Source of the DNA: Rapana venosa
Lineage: Eukaryota; Mollusca; Gastropoda; Neogastropoda; Muricidae
Direction of reading: 5' to 3'
DNA: 64,000 bases
NCBI GenBank assembly: GCA_028751875.1
Contig: CM054158.1
Coordinates: forward strand, 48,518,108-48,582,107
In this document: positions 22,106 through 32,813 of the stretch, in pieces
How the letters are laid out: the number at the start of each line of letters is the position of its first letter
Numbering within the stretch: the stretch's first letter is position 1
Notes under the pieces: model-generated
The model's database searches: none
Told to the model about the DNA's origin: nothing
What the model saw: only the letters and a program-made list of their open reading frames with translations
Translations under genes and position numbers: made by a program

Positions 22106-23488
22106 CCTCACTAGCTGTCCCTATCCTATAGCAATAATGTGTTGTTTACAGAAGCTAGGGAATTTTTTTATTTTAATTGTGACAATACAGACTACCTCAG
22201 TAGCTAACTTCCTTCTATGAAGATTTCCTCGACACATTTATTACTATTGTGACTGCAAGGAGTGGAGGAAGCTGGTTGCAAAATCTTCAGTGGTACCCCA
22301 ACCGTCAGACTAGACTACAGGGAAAGTGATGGGGCTTGTCTCAAATCTGCTAGTTTGAGGTTGCCTATAGAAAATTTGGAGAAGCGAGTACTTGATCTTT
22401 TATTTTCTGTTTTTTAAATTTTTTTTATATCAACATCTTTCATTTCTGACAAAAAAATTTTTTTTTTAAATTGCCAAATACTTATGAAAAAAAAATGGTT
22501 TGGGAAAATAGATTTACAGAACAAACTTTTGTATTATTTTGTGTTTGTGCTTCTATACTATTATTGCGTTGGGTTGGGGTTTTTTCCATTTTAGCCAGAT
22601 ATGTTAATTTAATGTATCTCAACCATCCATTGCCAAATCAACGCTTGTATCAGATCTAGCACTTGGGGAGGCACTGCTACAACTACAACAACATGATTCA
22701 TTTCTGAACCACTGTCACCACACATCTTCTTCATTTCCATCAAGAGCTTTGTCATCGTCATGATCGAGCAGACATCTGATTCTCTCACGAGATAAAACCA
22801 AAATTTTGCGACATTTTTCACTGAAAAATTATCCTCTAAGTTGGCTTTTACTACACGAAAAATGTCAACTATTCCAGAAGCAGCATCTTATGAAAAAAAA
22901 AATGTTTGAAGACAGTGTGTGGGAAATCACAATCAAGTTGTTTACCTCTTTGTGAAAAATCTACAATCAGCTACGACCCAAAAGAAAAAAAAATGAACAA
23001 AGTGTATGGAATATCAGAATCAAGTTTTAGATCACTATGTAAAAAAAAAATCTACTTAGTACTTGTAATCAATTCTTCATTCCTGTCTTATGTCTATAGA
23101 GACAGTACAACTCTGAAATGTGGACTGACGCTTCTCTTCATGGATATATACTCAACGATAACTGGGGAAGTGTGAGGGTGACAATGAAACACACTGACTC
23201 CTAGTCCTACTCTTACCCAGTCCCCATCTCTTCATGGATCCATATACTCAATGATTGATACACTGGGGAAGTGTGTGGGTGACTGTGAAACACACCGATT
23301 CCCAGTCTTTCAATTCCCCAGTCATCACACATCCCACCCAACACTATCCTAAAAACGCATTCACTCAACTAGATATCTACATTCATCCAGAACACCATGC
23401 ACTCAACAGACATTAATTCCTCCTTTCAGCTTTATTTATTTATTTTACAATTTGTGAACATGACTATTTTTTTTAGGAGGGGGTGGGT
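22106..23488. other. No gene seen; two local tandem duplications
   Basis: Approximately 100-bp duplications. 22870-22970 is similar to 22975-23060 (AATCAAGTT, A-run, CTAC motifs). 23138-23225 is similar to 23230-23330 (CTGGGGAAGTGTG, GAAACACAC, CCCAGTC). No gene supported. Confidence 0.5.
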
Positions 23489-23595
23489 TCCTCGGCTAAA
23501 GCTCTGGGGTTTACTGATGGTGAGATTTTGCATAAGCAACCGTTTTTGTCTACCATGCAGGTAGCCACATTCCAACTTCGGAGGTTTAAAAAAAA
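23489..23595 (-). mobile_element. Family C SINE tail fragment
   Basis: GGTTCCTCGGCTAAAGCTCT, GGTGAGATTTTGCATAAGC and AGGTAGCCACATTCCAACTT match the 3' part of family C. Confidence 0.75.
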
Positions 23596-23989
23596 AAGTA
23601 ATAATAATAAAATAAAATAAAAAAAAGAATATATATATATATATGTGTGTGTGCTTATATGGATGTTAATACCTACACCCAAAAAATCTTATCTAAAACT
23701 TGATCTGTCTCATAAACCTTGGGCCATCATTCATGCCAAATGCTAATCATCATTCACTTTAAGTCGGACAGTAATGAGTGCAAGGCTATACACTCTATAT
23801 ACCACAATTTTGCAAAACTTTTATGGACCAGATTTAAAAAAATATTTTTAAAAACAGGTAGCCTACTGAGGTACCATTCTGTTTACAAAAACAATACTGG
23901 ATCTGGCCGAGGAACTGGCAAAAAAATAAATTTTCAGTTGCAAGTTTACAATGAACAGCATGTAAATCATAGCATTTTCTTCCCTGAAG
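23596..23989. other. No gene seen
   Basis: Short TA/GT run (23631-23653) and unassigned AT-rich DNA. Confidence 0.45.
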
Positions 23990-24297
23990 TCAGAATGTGG
24001 CTACCTTCTTGGTAAGCAAAAACGGTTGCGTGCGCAAAATCTCACCACTGGTGTACCTTGGAGCTCCAGCCAAGGAACAAAACACACACACAAAATAACT
24101 GAGGTCCCTTGTGCGAAAACACGCAGAACATCTTGCACACACATTAAAACCTGCTCCGCTTTACGGAAGAGTGGGCCATTGTGTGCCGGGTGGGAACGGA
24201 CGACAAAATTGACAAAACTGCATACACACGGGGACTGGATGTACATAAAAAAGCCCATGAATGCTTATTCCATTTATCCTCGAAATAAATAAAATTT
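23990..24297 (+). mobile_element. Joined SINE pieces: family C tail then family B core and tail
   Basis: 23990-24085 is the C tail (GTCAGAATGTGGCTACCTTC ... AGCTCCAGCCAAGGAACA). After a short CA link, 24105-24297 is the B core and tail (CACGCAGAACATCTTGCACA, GGGACTGGATGTACA) ending in AAATAAATAAAA. This is either a B element inserted at a C tail or an end-to-end dimer. Confidence 0.7.
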
Positions 24298-24454
24298 ACA
24301 AAATCGATATTTGTTACAGTGTATGAGAAAAACAGACAGAATGGGATTTTTTTTAACATGTTTTGGGGTTTTGCAGCCAGCATTCTTTATTTAATCATTT
24401 ATTTTATTTATTTATTTGTTTTTTTGTTTGTTTTTTTTTATTTATTTATTTATA

Positions 24455-24624
24455 CCACTTTAAGTCACAAGATTTCTCTGCGTGAAATTCGGGCTGCTCT
24501 TCCCGGGGAGAGCGCATCGCCACAAGAGCAGCGCCATCCTTTTTTTTTTTTTTTTACTTTTTTTTTTTTTAACATGGCACAGTTATAAGGATACAAAACA
24601 TATTTGAGAGAGAGAGAGAGAAAA

Positions 24625-24655
<31 letters not shown>

Positions 24656-25045
24656 CTGTCAGGTAGGCAGACAGAGGTAGAGAGAAAGAGAGACAGCCTG
24701 ACAGGCAGACAGACTGACCAAGAGGTCCCAAATGGGCACAAAGCTCAATACAGACATGACATGATCGGTTGCTATTCATTCTGTGCACTAAAACAGAATC
24801 AGTTTGTCTGTGTTTTTACACATTTCGTACTAGTGTCAATTTGTTTTCAACTGAAGGCCTCCACTGGAAGGACCACAGACAACATTGATATTCACAAATG
24901 CTTTTTTTTTTGTTTTGGTCTGCAACTGTATTTGTTTCCCTATCAAATCAGCTTTTTTTTTTTATAAAAAGAATTTTCCCAGGGACAACTCTCTTGTTGC
25001 CGTGGGTTCTTTTGATGTGCGCTGAATAATTAAGTATAACCCACG

Positions 25046-25076
<31 letters not shown>

Positions 25077-25215
25077 TAGCGCCCAGACCACCACTCATCG
25101 TCTCATGGATGGGGGGGTGTGGGGGAGAGTTTGGGGCCCAAAACCACCGCACACTTCAGACCCGGACTTTCACACTTTCTAGACAGGCGAGCTACCTCTA
25201 GACCACCAATCACTT
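24455..25215 (-). mobile_element. Family E SINE, interrupted
   Basis: The tail is at 24455-24545 (ACTTTAAGTCACAAGATTTC, GGGGAGAGCGCATCGCCAC). Foreign AG-rich sequence follows (24546-24960, AG microsatellite 24606-24655). The core is at 24965-25120 (GACAACTCTCTTGTTGC, CTCATCCGAAAGACTAG), and the tRNA-like head at about 25150-25210 (minus strand GGTGGTCTAGAGGTAGC). The intact relative is at 40421-40817. Confidence 0.7.
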
Positions 25216-27482
25216 TAACCAACAACAAATAATTACCAAGATATGAGGATATGAAAAAAAGATGAGAAAAACGCTAACTACAAATGAATAAAAGTGAAAG
25301 GCTCACACAGACAACCCTGATGTGGCCTCTGTGGGCAGCAGGACTATAAAACAAGACTGTGTTGGATTGGAAGGCTAACACATGAATACATGCATACATC
25401 CACACATGAAAACAGCGCGCAGAACAAACTCAACACGCATAATGCTCCACATACACTTCCACCACCGACCCCACACACCCAAATATCATAATTATACATG
25501 TAAACACACATTACTGATAACACATAAACAACACTTCTATATATATATATTAATAACTCAGCGAAGATAATGACAGCACAGTGAAAGCAATTTTGCATGC
25601 TGTAGTATACATATATATGCTCAAACAAACCCCACACATATCAAACATAAAATGTATTAAAAGAAGGGAAGCACACACACACACACACAAACAGAAAATA
25701 TGACAACCAATGATATTTTTCTTACAGTGGAGTCAGCAAAAGGAATTTTTCATACATTTTATCATCTAAGATCAACGGAAAGAACAACAATTTTTGTCTC
25801 TTTATGGTCTTTAAAAGAAAGAAAAAAAAAGAATCAAATACACACTGACAAGACTGAAAACTGGCAGAGAGAAAGGTTGGCCTAAAAAAAGATAAGAGGG
25901 AGGGGGGGCAGGGAGAGGCAAGAACCACACTATCATGCCTATGTCTTGTAAAACGACAGGATCTGAGGATGAGGAGCCAGAGCCGATGATTACTTTCTCC
26001 ATAACATAAACAAGTGGATTACTTTTCCCTAAAATAAACAAGCTAATTACTTGTCCATGATCAAACGAGTGACTCTTTGTTTCTGCATGTTCAGTCTCAA
26101 AGACGCGCGTAAAAGGTGGCACACATTCCATTCAATGATTGATTTACATGCATCTTTGCTTTCTGTCATTTTCTCCCAAGGGGAATACAGCCAATGAAAA
26201 AAAAAGTCAGCCCTTCAATAATCACTGCATGCACTTTCCCACCCTTTCTACAGAAAAATATTTTTCTGTAGGGCTACAAAAGAAAAAAAAAATCAACTAC
26301 AAAAGCAAAAGAGAGAAATCTGCCGTTCCTGACTTGAAGTGGTAAATGAAAAAAAAAAATTTTTTTTTAAATCTGAGCATGAAAAGTAGAAAGAGAATGA
26401 AAAACGAAACAAATGTTTAATTTTTTTTTATAGAAAAAAATTCTATAACTGCAAGCTTGCTTGACGCTGCAGCCATGTGTGCAAGCACTCTTTAAAGACT
26501 GATCAAACCTCAAACTGTCACTACATTAATTCTAAATGCTAACCAAAAAAATTAAAAGATTTTTTAAAAAAGAGAACACTTTGACAAAATATCTTTCTGA
26601 AGCCTTAAAATGGAACAAATCACACACACACAATGTACATCTGGAAGTTTGACTCTGACACACATACACACTCGCATACATGTATACAAGTACACACACA
26701 ATTCTCACACAGATAGCATGAACCAATGAGCAAACTATGACGCTGCTCCTATATATTATATATATTATATACATATGCACATGTGACTACAGAAAAGACG
26801 ATTTAAATGTGGTGGGAGTTTTTTGTTTTCAGTGTCGATTGTTGCTGTTGTTCATTGCATGCGTTCTTTTGGTCTGGATAAAACTGTTTGAATATGTATA
26901 AAGATAAAGAAAAAAAAAGATCATAAACATAACATCCTGAAGTTTGAGAGGCTTGAAGAGTTAAAATTAGGGTTTACTTTGAACCAAATACTGCACGAGA
27001 GAAAAATACGCCAGAAATGTGATATTAGTGGATCAATCTGCTGTTAAAAACACCTACAACTAAAAAAACCAACACACACATACACAAAACCACCTGTAAC
27101 TAAGACCGAGTAATTACCCGAGGCTCTATCTAACTGCATCACGTCTAAACGGAAAATAGACAGGATCTATGCCTCAGAATATAAACTGCTTTTTAAATTT
27201 TTATCTAAAAAAACCAAAACAAAACATGAAAATTAGCCAAATTTAGATCCTTCAAACATGATATCTGTGTAAACATATTAAAAGAAAGTTTCATCTTTAA
27301 GGGATGTCACCCTTAACCTAGCACCCCCCCCCCCCCCCCCCCAAAAAAAAACCACACCCAACCCTCCCTCCCAAAACAACCAACAACAACAAAACGAAGA
27401 AGAATGTGACGCTCAATGATATAAAATCCAAAACAAAACAAACCTCCCTATGATATGCCACAGGCATTACAGTAAATCATAA
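25216..27482. other. No gene seen; microsatellites, family H fragment
   Basis: 25308-25356 is a family H fragment (GATGTGGCCTCTGTGG). The rest is microsatellites and A-rich low-complexity DNA, with a C run at about 27324-27342 just after the range of recognisable repeats. No gene supported. Confidence 0.5.
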
Positions 27483-27600
27483 CGGTAAAGGTGTCCCATA
27501 ACTTATAAGGTCGTAGGGGAGCGAGGCATCAGAGACCTCACTTCTCTAAGGGCCAGCATATTGAGGGTGGCGCCCATCTCCTCTCCCTCGCTGCTTTATA
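27483..27600 (-). mobile_element. Family A SINE, 3' part only
   Basis: Matches the body and 3' end of family A (CTTCTCTAAGGGCCAGCATA, CGCCCATCTCCTCTCCCTC). It stops abruptly at 27600, so the composite head is missing, which is consistent with 5' truncation on insertion. Confidence 0.82.
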
Positions 27601-27865
27601 GGCCTGCCCAATATTTTTCACACTCATGAAGAAAAAAGAAGTTTGAATGTATCATAGAACCAATCCTACACCAAAAGAACACACATGATACAAAATCTTA
27701 CTATCTATAATTACTCTACTGTCTGAGTTGCACACAGTACAGTAACCACGTTCTTGTACGGGGCGGTAATGTGAAAGAAACAAAAGCTCGACAAGACAAG
27801 AATATCACAACTTTCTACAACTGGAAAAGAAAAAAACCCAAAAAACCTTAAAACCAAAATCATTC

Positions 27866-28290
27866 ATGAAGGCTTCTACACATTTCCTGGCAGCAAGACA
27901 GAACCAACGAGTCAGTGTGTGGCAAGAGATGACCATGAAAAGCTGGGCCACAGGAACAAACCCCTTCTGGCTGTTTGTTGTACAGAAGAGAAGGAAGCTG
28001 GCAAGGTTTGGTCACGTCACGTGTCATAACTTTCTTCCAAAGACTGTTCTACAGGGGATAAACACTTGTGGGAGGAAGAAGACACAGGGGCAGACAGACA
28101 GATGAAGAACTGGATGATGCAGAACTAACATCACAGACTGAACCAGCCTGGACATGGTGGTGTTGTGTTGCTATGAAAGGCTGAAGACAGACAGACCAGC
28201 CTGGAGAAAAATGTTGACCAACATTATTACTGCATGTCCCCCCCTGACCACCATCTCCACCAAGGGGACCACTGATGTTGATGATCTTTC
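27866..28290 (+). pseudogene. RTE-like LINE C-terminus fragment
   Basis: The frame contains QKRRKLARFGHVTCHNFLPK then TVLQG and a GRKKTQGQ region. It corresponds to the KRKLKWYGHVTRSKGLAKTVLQGT block of the LINE at 892-2766 but is much more diverged. Frameshifts follow 28105. It derives from a different and older subfamily. Confidence 0.65.
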
Positions 28291-28409
28291 CTAGATATAT
28301 ACATCATGAATGTGTGAAGTATGTTTCTGAATCTTCATCAAAACGAAGATTAAGTCACAAACCAAATGAAATAAAATGAAACCATTTCTAGTAAACTTCA
28401 AACACACAC

Positions 28410-28666
28410 ACACTCTCTCTCTCTCTCTCTCTCTCTCAAAAGTCCTTTGGATAAGACTATAAACAGAGACCCGTGTGCAAACACACGCAGAACATCTTGC
28501 GCACGTGTTAAATCCTGTTCCGCTTTTCGGAAGAGTAGGCCATCGTGTGCTGGTGAGAACAGATAACATTTACAAAACCACATACACACGAGGACTGGAT
28601 GCCAAAAAACCCCCACAAGAGTGCTTATTCCATTATCCTTGATATAAGCAAGCAAATAAATAAATC
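28410..28666 (+). mobile_element. Family B SINE, 5'-truncated, after a (CT)n run
   Basis: (CT)n at 28412-28437. Then core and tail of family B from AGTCCTTTGGATAAGACTAT to (AAAT)n at about 28650-28666. The tRNA-like head is missing. Confidence 0.85.
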
Positions 28667-29009
28667 TCATATTTATATCATTTCAAAGATTCTTCGACTT
28701 TTATTTCAAACAAATTTATATAATTCCAAGATCGCTTGAACACCTGCTCAGCCTCTTCTGATAAACAGCTTCGAAAAATCCTTAAATTCACTTTGGCCAG
28801 TATATACCAAGTCCCACAAAACGAAAGCAAGCCCCACCCACCCTATAAAGCCTACAGGTTTCCTAGTAAGAGGACACAGTACACTTCAGTCTCAGAAGTA
28901 GCAATCCTGCTCTACAGGCTGCTCGGTCAGACCACAGACAGAAACTCCAAGGTTGACCTCAACCAGACTTCTCCCTGAGCTTTCCTCCTTGTACTAAAGT
29001 ATTAATTAA
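28667..29009. other. No gene seen
   Basis: Contains an 80-codon plus-strand frame (28736-28978) that I do not recognise. It has no repeat signature but also no splice or codon evidence, so it is left unassigned. Confidence 0.4.
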
Positions 29010-29425
29010 CCTTTTCCCTACGGGTAACCCGCTAGGCTAACCAACCATCCACTAACCCTTCCCTCCATATCATCCCGCTATAGGCTAACCAACCATCTCC
29101 TAACACTTCCTTCCGTTATCACCTACCACAGGGTAACCAACCATCTCCTAACCCTTCCCTCCATATCATCCACTATAGGGTAACCAACCATCTCCTAACC
29201 CTTCCCTCCAAATCATCAGCTACAGGGTAACCAACCATCTCTTAACCCTTCCCTCAGTATCATCCGCTACAGGGTAACCAACCATCTCCTAACCCTTCCC
29301 TCCGTATCATCCACTACAGGGTAACCAACCATCTCCTAACCCTTCCCTCAGTATCACCCACTACAGGGTAACCAACCATCTCCTAACCCTTCCCTCAATA
29401 TCTCCCACTACTGGGTGACAGAAGC
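29010..29425 (+). repeat. 47-bp minisatellite
   Basis: About nine units of GGGTAACCAACCATCTCCTA + ACCCTTCCCTCCATATC + ATCCACTACA with few substitutions, mainly in the ATATCATCC part. Confidence 0.95.
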
Positions 29426-30179
29426 ATACAAATGTGCACAGTGCACGTGTACTGGGAAAGAGGGGTTCTCTCTTGTTAATGTAGGGATAGTGAGTGTCAA
29501 GGCATAATTTTGATTACTTTTAGCTTTAAAAATGTCCTTTTAACATCACCCCATCCTTCATCCTTACCATCTCTTAGGATGCAAGCTTTGTCAATTTTTT
29601 TAAATTTTTTACTTTGCCACTTCCTGTGGTATCGGGCATTTCAATGTGTAATTACTTTTCATAGAACTGTCAGATTTTTAATCTTTTTTTTTTTTTTAAT
29701 AAACTTTAAAAAAATGATAATTTGAAAAACTGACTTGCAGTATAATGTTACTCATTACGTGGCAGTGGATCACAAACATGGTTACATTACAGAAATTAAA
29801 TACATATATACATGCATTCACAAAATACTAACTCGTAGTTTTTTCTCTCTACATGTTTCTTTGCTGTGATAATTAAAACCAGAAATTAAAATACATACGT
29901 ACTTTATTAGCACTGATTTTACTTTTTATCCAGCTTAACCATTTATAAATGGCTTTAGAAAAAAAAAATTGTTTAAAGGGAAGGTTATTTTTGCTTTGAC
30001 TCTCATGAATAATCTGCCTTCACTTTCATGAAATATTGGACCTCATATTTGTTGCAGATTTACTTCCCTTCGTATGGTCTTTTCACAGCAGTTTACGAAG
30101 TCGACAAAGTCAGCAGACGGTTAAAATAACGAAACGTGTGTCCTGCACATATTGCCATCTCAATGGATCCCAACTCGAT
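29426..30179. other. No gene seen; family G copy 2
   Basis: 29590-29770 is the diverged partner of 21100-21297. The rest is unassigned AT-rich DNA. Confidence 0.5.
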
Positions 30180-30700
30180 CTTGTCTTGAAAACAAACTAA
30201 CAGCACTTTGAGACAGGGTTGAAAAAAGTTGGTACTAAGAATGACTTTCCCCTGTGAGTATTGGGGGGGGGGGGAGGCTGTCAGTATAAATAGCATCCCC
30301 ACCTTCTGGAAAGCCTGTGCTAAAAATGTCCCCTTTTCTATCACTCTCTTTGTTACTCCCGTGGGGATGCCGGGGACCTGTCAGTAAAAATCATATGCCC
30401 ACCTTCTGGAAATTCTGTGCCAGAAATTTCCTTTTTTCTATCACTCTCTTTGTTTCTGCCTTGTTCCAGGTTTTCTTCCTGTCACCTCCTTTGTGTCAAT
30501 GTTCTGCCTTCTTGGTCCATTCTCCTGCCTTTTTCCCCAGAAAGACTCAAAACAATTCTCTTTTACGCCGAAGTCGGATGTGCTGGGCCGGACTTGTCGG
30601 GTGCTTAACGGCAGCGTGAGACATATTCGCTCACATAACAGGCAACAACGGTTGCTGTCTGAGTGTTCGACAAGGGAGGAGAAGAAAGACCAGACACTCA
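30180..30700 (+). mobile_element. Family D repeat with internal duplication
   Basis: The left half carries two tandem copies (about 30265-30355 and 30358-30455) of CCCACCTTCTGGAAA...CTATCACTCTCTTTGT. The right half carries TCCATTCTCCTGCC, GCTGGGCCGGACTTGTCGGG, TGCTTAACGGCAGCGTGAGA and the GTTGCTGTCTGAGTGTTCGA end. Confidence 0.7.
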
Positions 30701-30995
30701 CTGCAAGAGAAAAAGTATTCTTTCCAGTCTTTGGTTTGACCCATTTGCTTTTTTTTTTTATTTAAACAGGGGGGGGGGGGGGGATGTGGACATGGGCGCA
30801 TCTGAAAGGGGGGGGGGGGTGGCAGAAGGGAGGTGGTGGTTTCATCTTTTTGTTTAAACTGGGTGGGTTTTTTTTTACTTTTTCATTTGATATTGTTCTT
30901 TCTCCTCCTTTTTTTTTTTTTTAACATCTTCATTGCACTAGTGTCTTTCTCCTATGCTGCAAGGGTGTGTTATTCTTTCTTTTTCATTTATTTAT
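30701..30995. other. No gene seen; G runs and T runs
   Basis: G runs at about 30770-30783 and 30809-30820; T-rich DNA follows. Confidence 0.5.
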
Positions 30996-31330
30996 TTCTG
31001 GTTCCTCAGCTAGAGCTCCGAGGTTCACCAATGGTGGGATTTTGCTAATGTGATGTGGTTTTGCCCACCATGAAGGTAGCTGCATTCCGACTTCAGGGCG
31101 ATTCTTTCATATGATGGTAACTCCAGGGGTAAATCCTCTAGAGTGGGCGACCCTGTGGTGGCTTGATTGCAGGCCATCAGATCATGAGCACAACACTCTG
31201 ACCACTAGGCTATCCCTGTACAGTGGAAACTCCCCAAAGTCAGAATGCGGCTACCTTCATGGCGAGCAAAAACGGACTCGTACGCAAAATCTCACCATTG
31301 GTGAACCTAGGAGCTCTAGCCAAGGGACAG
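30996..31330. mobile_element. SINE pieces in palindromic arrangement
   Basis: 30996-31102: family C tail, minus orientation (GAGCTCCGAGGTTCACCAAT). 31115-31220: head type 1, minus orientation (on that strand GGGATAGCCTAGTGGTCAGA). 31225-31330: another C tail in plus orientation (GGTGAACCTAGGAGCTCTAG). The first two may be one element with its core deleted; the third is an inverted partner. Confidence 0.65.
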
Positions 31331-32813
31331 GGAAAAAAAGTAATAAAATTTATTTAAAAAAAGGTAAAAAATTATTTTTTTAAAAACAGTGTCCAGAAAT
31401 AACTTACTCATCATTTTCTTCATTACACAGCCGTCACTGGTCATCTTTCCAGCAATTATTGACGTGAACCTAGTCATGTATCGGAGAGCGAAACAACCAC
31501 CCAACGAGATACACCACTGATGCGATAAAAAAAGATGAACAATCTAAACCCAACTCTTAAGAATTTCATCATGATCCTTAAATGAAATTATAAAAATATC
31601 TGATAATCGGCTAACACATACAATCTGGCGCTGGTGAATGAAATCTGCGGTCATTCCATTCTCTTGAACAGGCAAAGATGATTGCAGAGTGCAAGAATTT
31701 TTTTTTAAAAAAGAGAGAGAAATAAACTAAATGAAACAATCTTACTTTAACACCAAAGCAGCAATCCTGTGTGCACATGTATGCATTCACTACCAAATTG
31801 TAGTCAGATGATCAGAAAGAAGAGTGGACAGAACAATAAAGGAAATGAAAACTATAATAAAACACCCAACAAATAGGAATATTAATACATGATTCAGTAC
31901 CTTAAAAATAAAATTTTAAAAAAAACCAAGAGAGGGGGCAAACATGCACGCACACACACACACACATTGACAGTTCTCCCTTTTACCCGAATGTTCAATA
32001 TCCATGGCAACATTGGGTGATAAATGTCAGTCTTGGTATCGATTTGACAGCGATTCACAATCATCACGACAACACAACAACAAGAGTCAGCTGAGGCGAA
32101 ATCTTGTCCTCCTGGCAACAACAGCACTTCAGTACAGTCACCCTGGCGAGTCGGGAGACGTTGCGATCGTTCAGATGGTGCCCACCAGTGGCACACATCA
32201 GCCCAGGTAGATCAGAGACTGACACGACAAACAACAGATTCAGACCCAACACGACACACGTAAGAGATAGATACCTATAAACGACAGACTGAAAAAAATG
32301 ACTTTGCAGAAAGAACCGACACAGTCGTGAACACGACACAAGATGAGGAGTGCTGACAACCAGGCAGGCAGGCAGACACTTTCTAAACTCGACACTCACT
32401 TCTTCCTCTTGTTGGTAATGGTTTTCATCTTTCACAGTTAACATCATCAACTGATTCATACCTTTCCACTCTTCTGTTACACATTTTGTGGGGGGAGGGG
32501 GGGGGGTGATGAATCCAACGCCAGCACATACACGGAGACTACATCGCAAACACACACAGACACAACTTGAGCCTTGTGGCTACCGGTACACAAAAAGGTT
32601 GCTCACACACGTACACACTGATAAAACTTGGGTGGCGATCGGATCCCACGTCACTGTCGACTCCCAGCAGCACAACACAGCTGACGACGCCGTCCTTAGC
32701 AGTGGTGTGGACTACACGTCGGTGTGTATTATGTACAGGCTGCTGACATCCATCCATCCTCCATTTGGTGTACACAGCTGACGCTGTGGCACAACACAAC
32801 CTGCTGGCGCATA
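31331..32813. other. Downstream flank / likely 3' UTR side of the PARP gene
   Basis: No separate gene supported. On the minus strand this is immediately 3' of the PARP stop codon, so the part next to 32813 is probably 3' UTR; I could not fix a polyadenylation site. A CA run lies at about 31950-31967, and a short G run near 32490-32507. Reading frames at 32004-32922 are uncorroborated. Confidence 0.45.

Noticed and set aside
21519..22114. Poly-Ser and Lys/Glu-rich frames
   Set aside because: Translations of GA/GAA/GAT repeats and the CCTCCATTTACACA minisatellite.
29010..29425. CRISPR-like array or telomere repeat
   Set aside because: Units are contiguous without unique spacers, and the 47-bp unit is not TTAGGG; it is a eukaryotic minisatellite.
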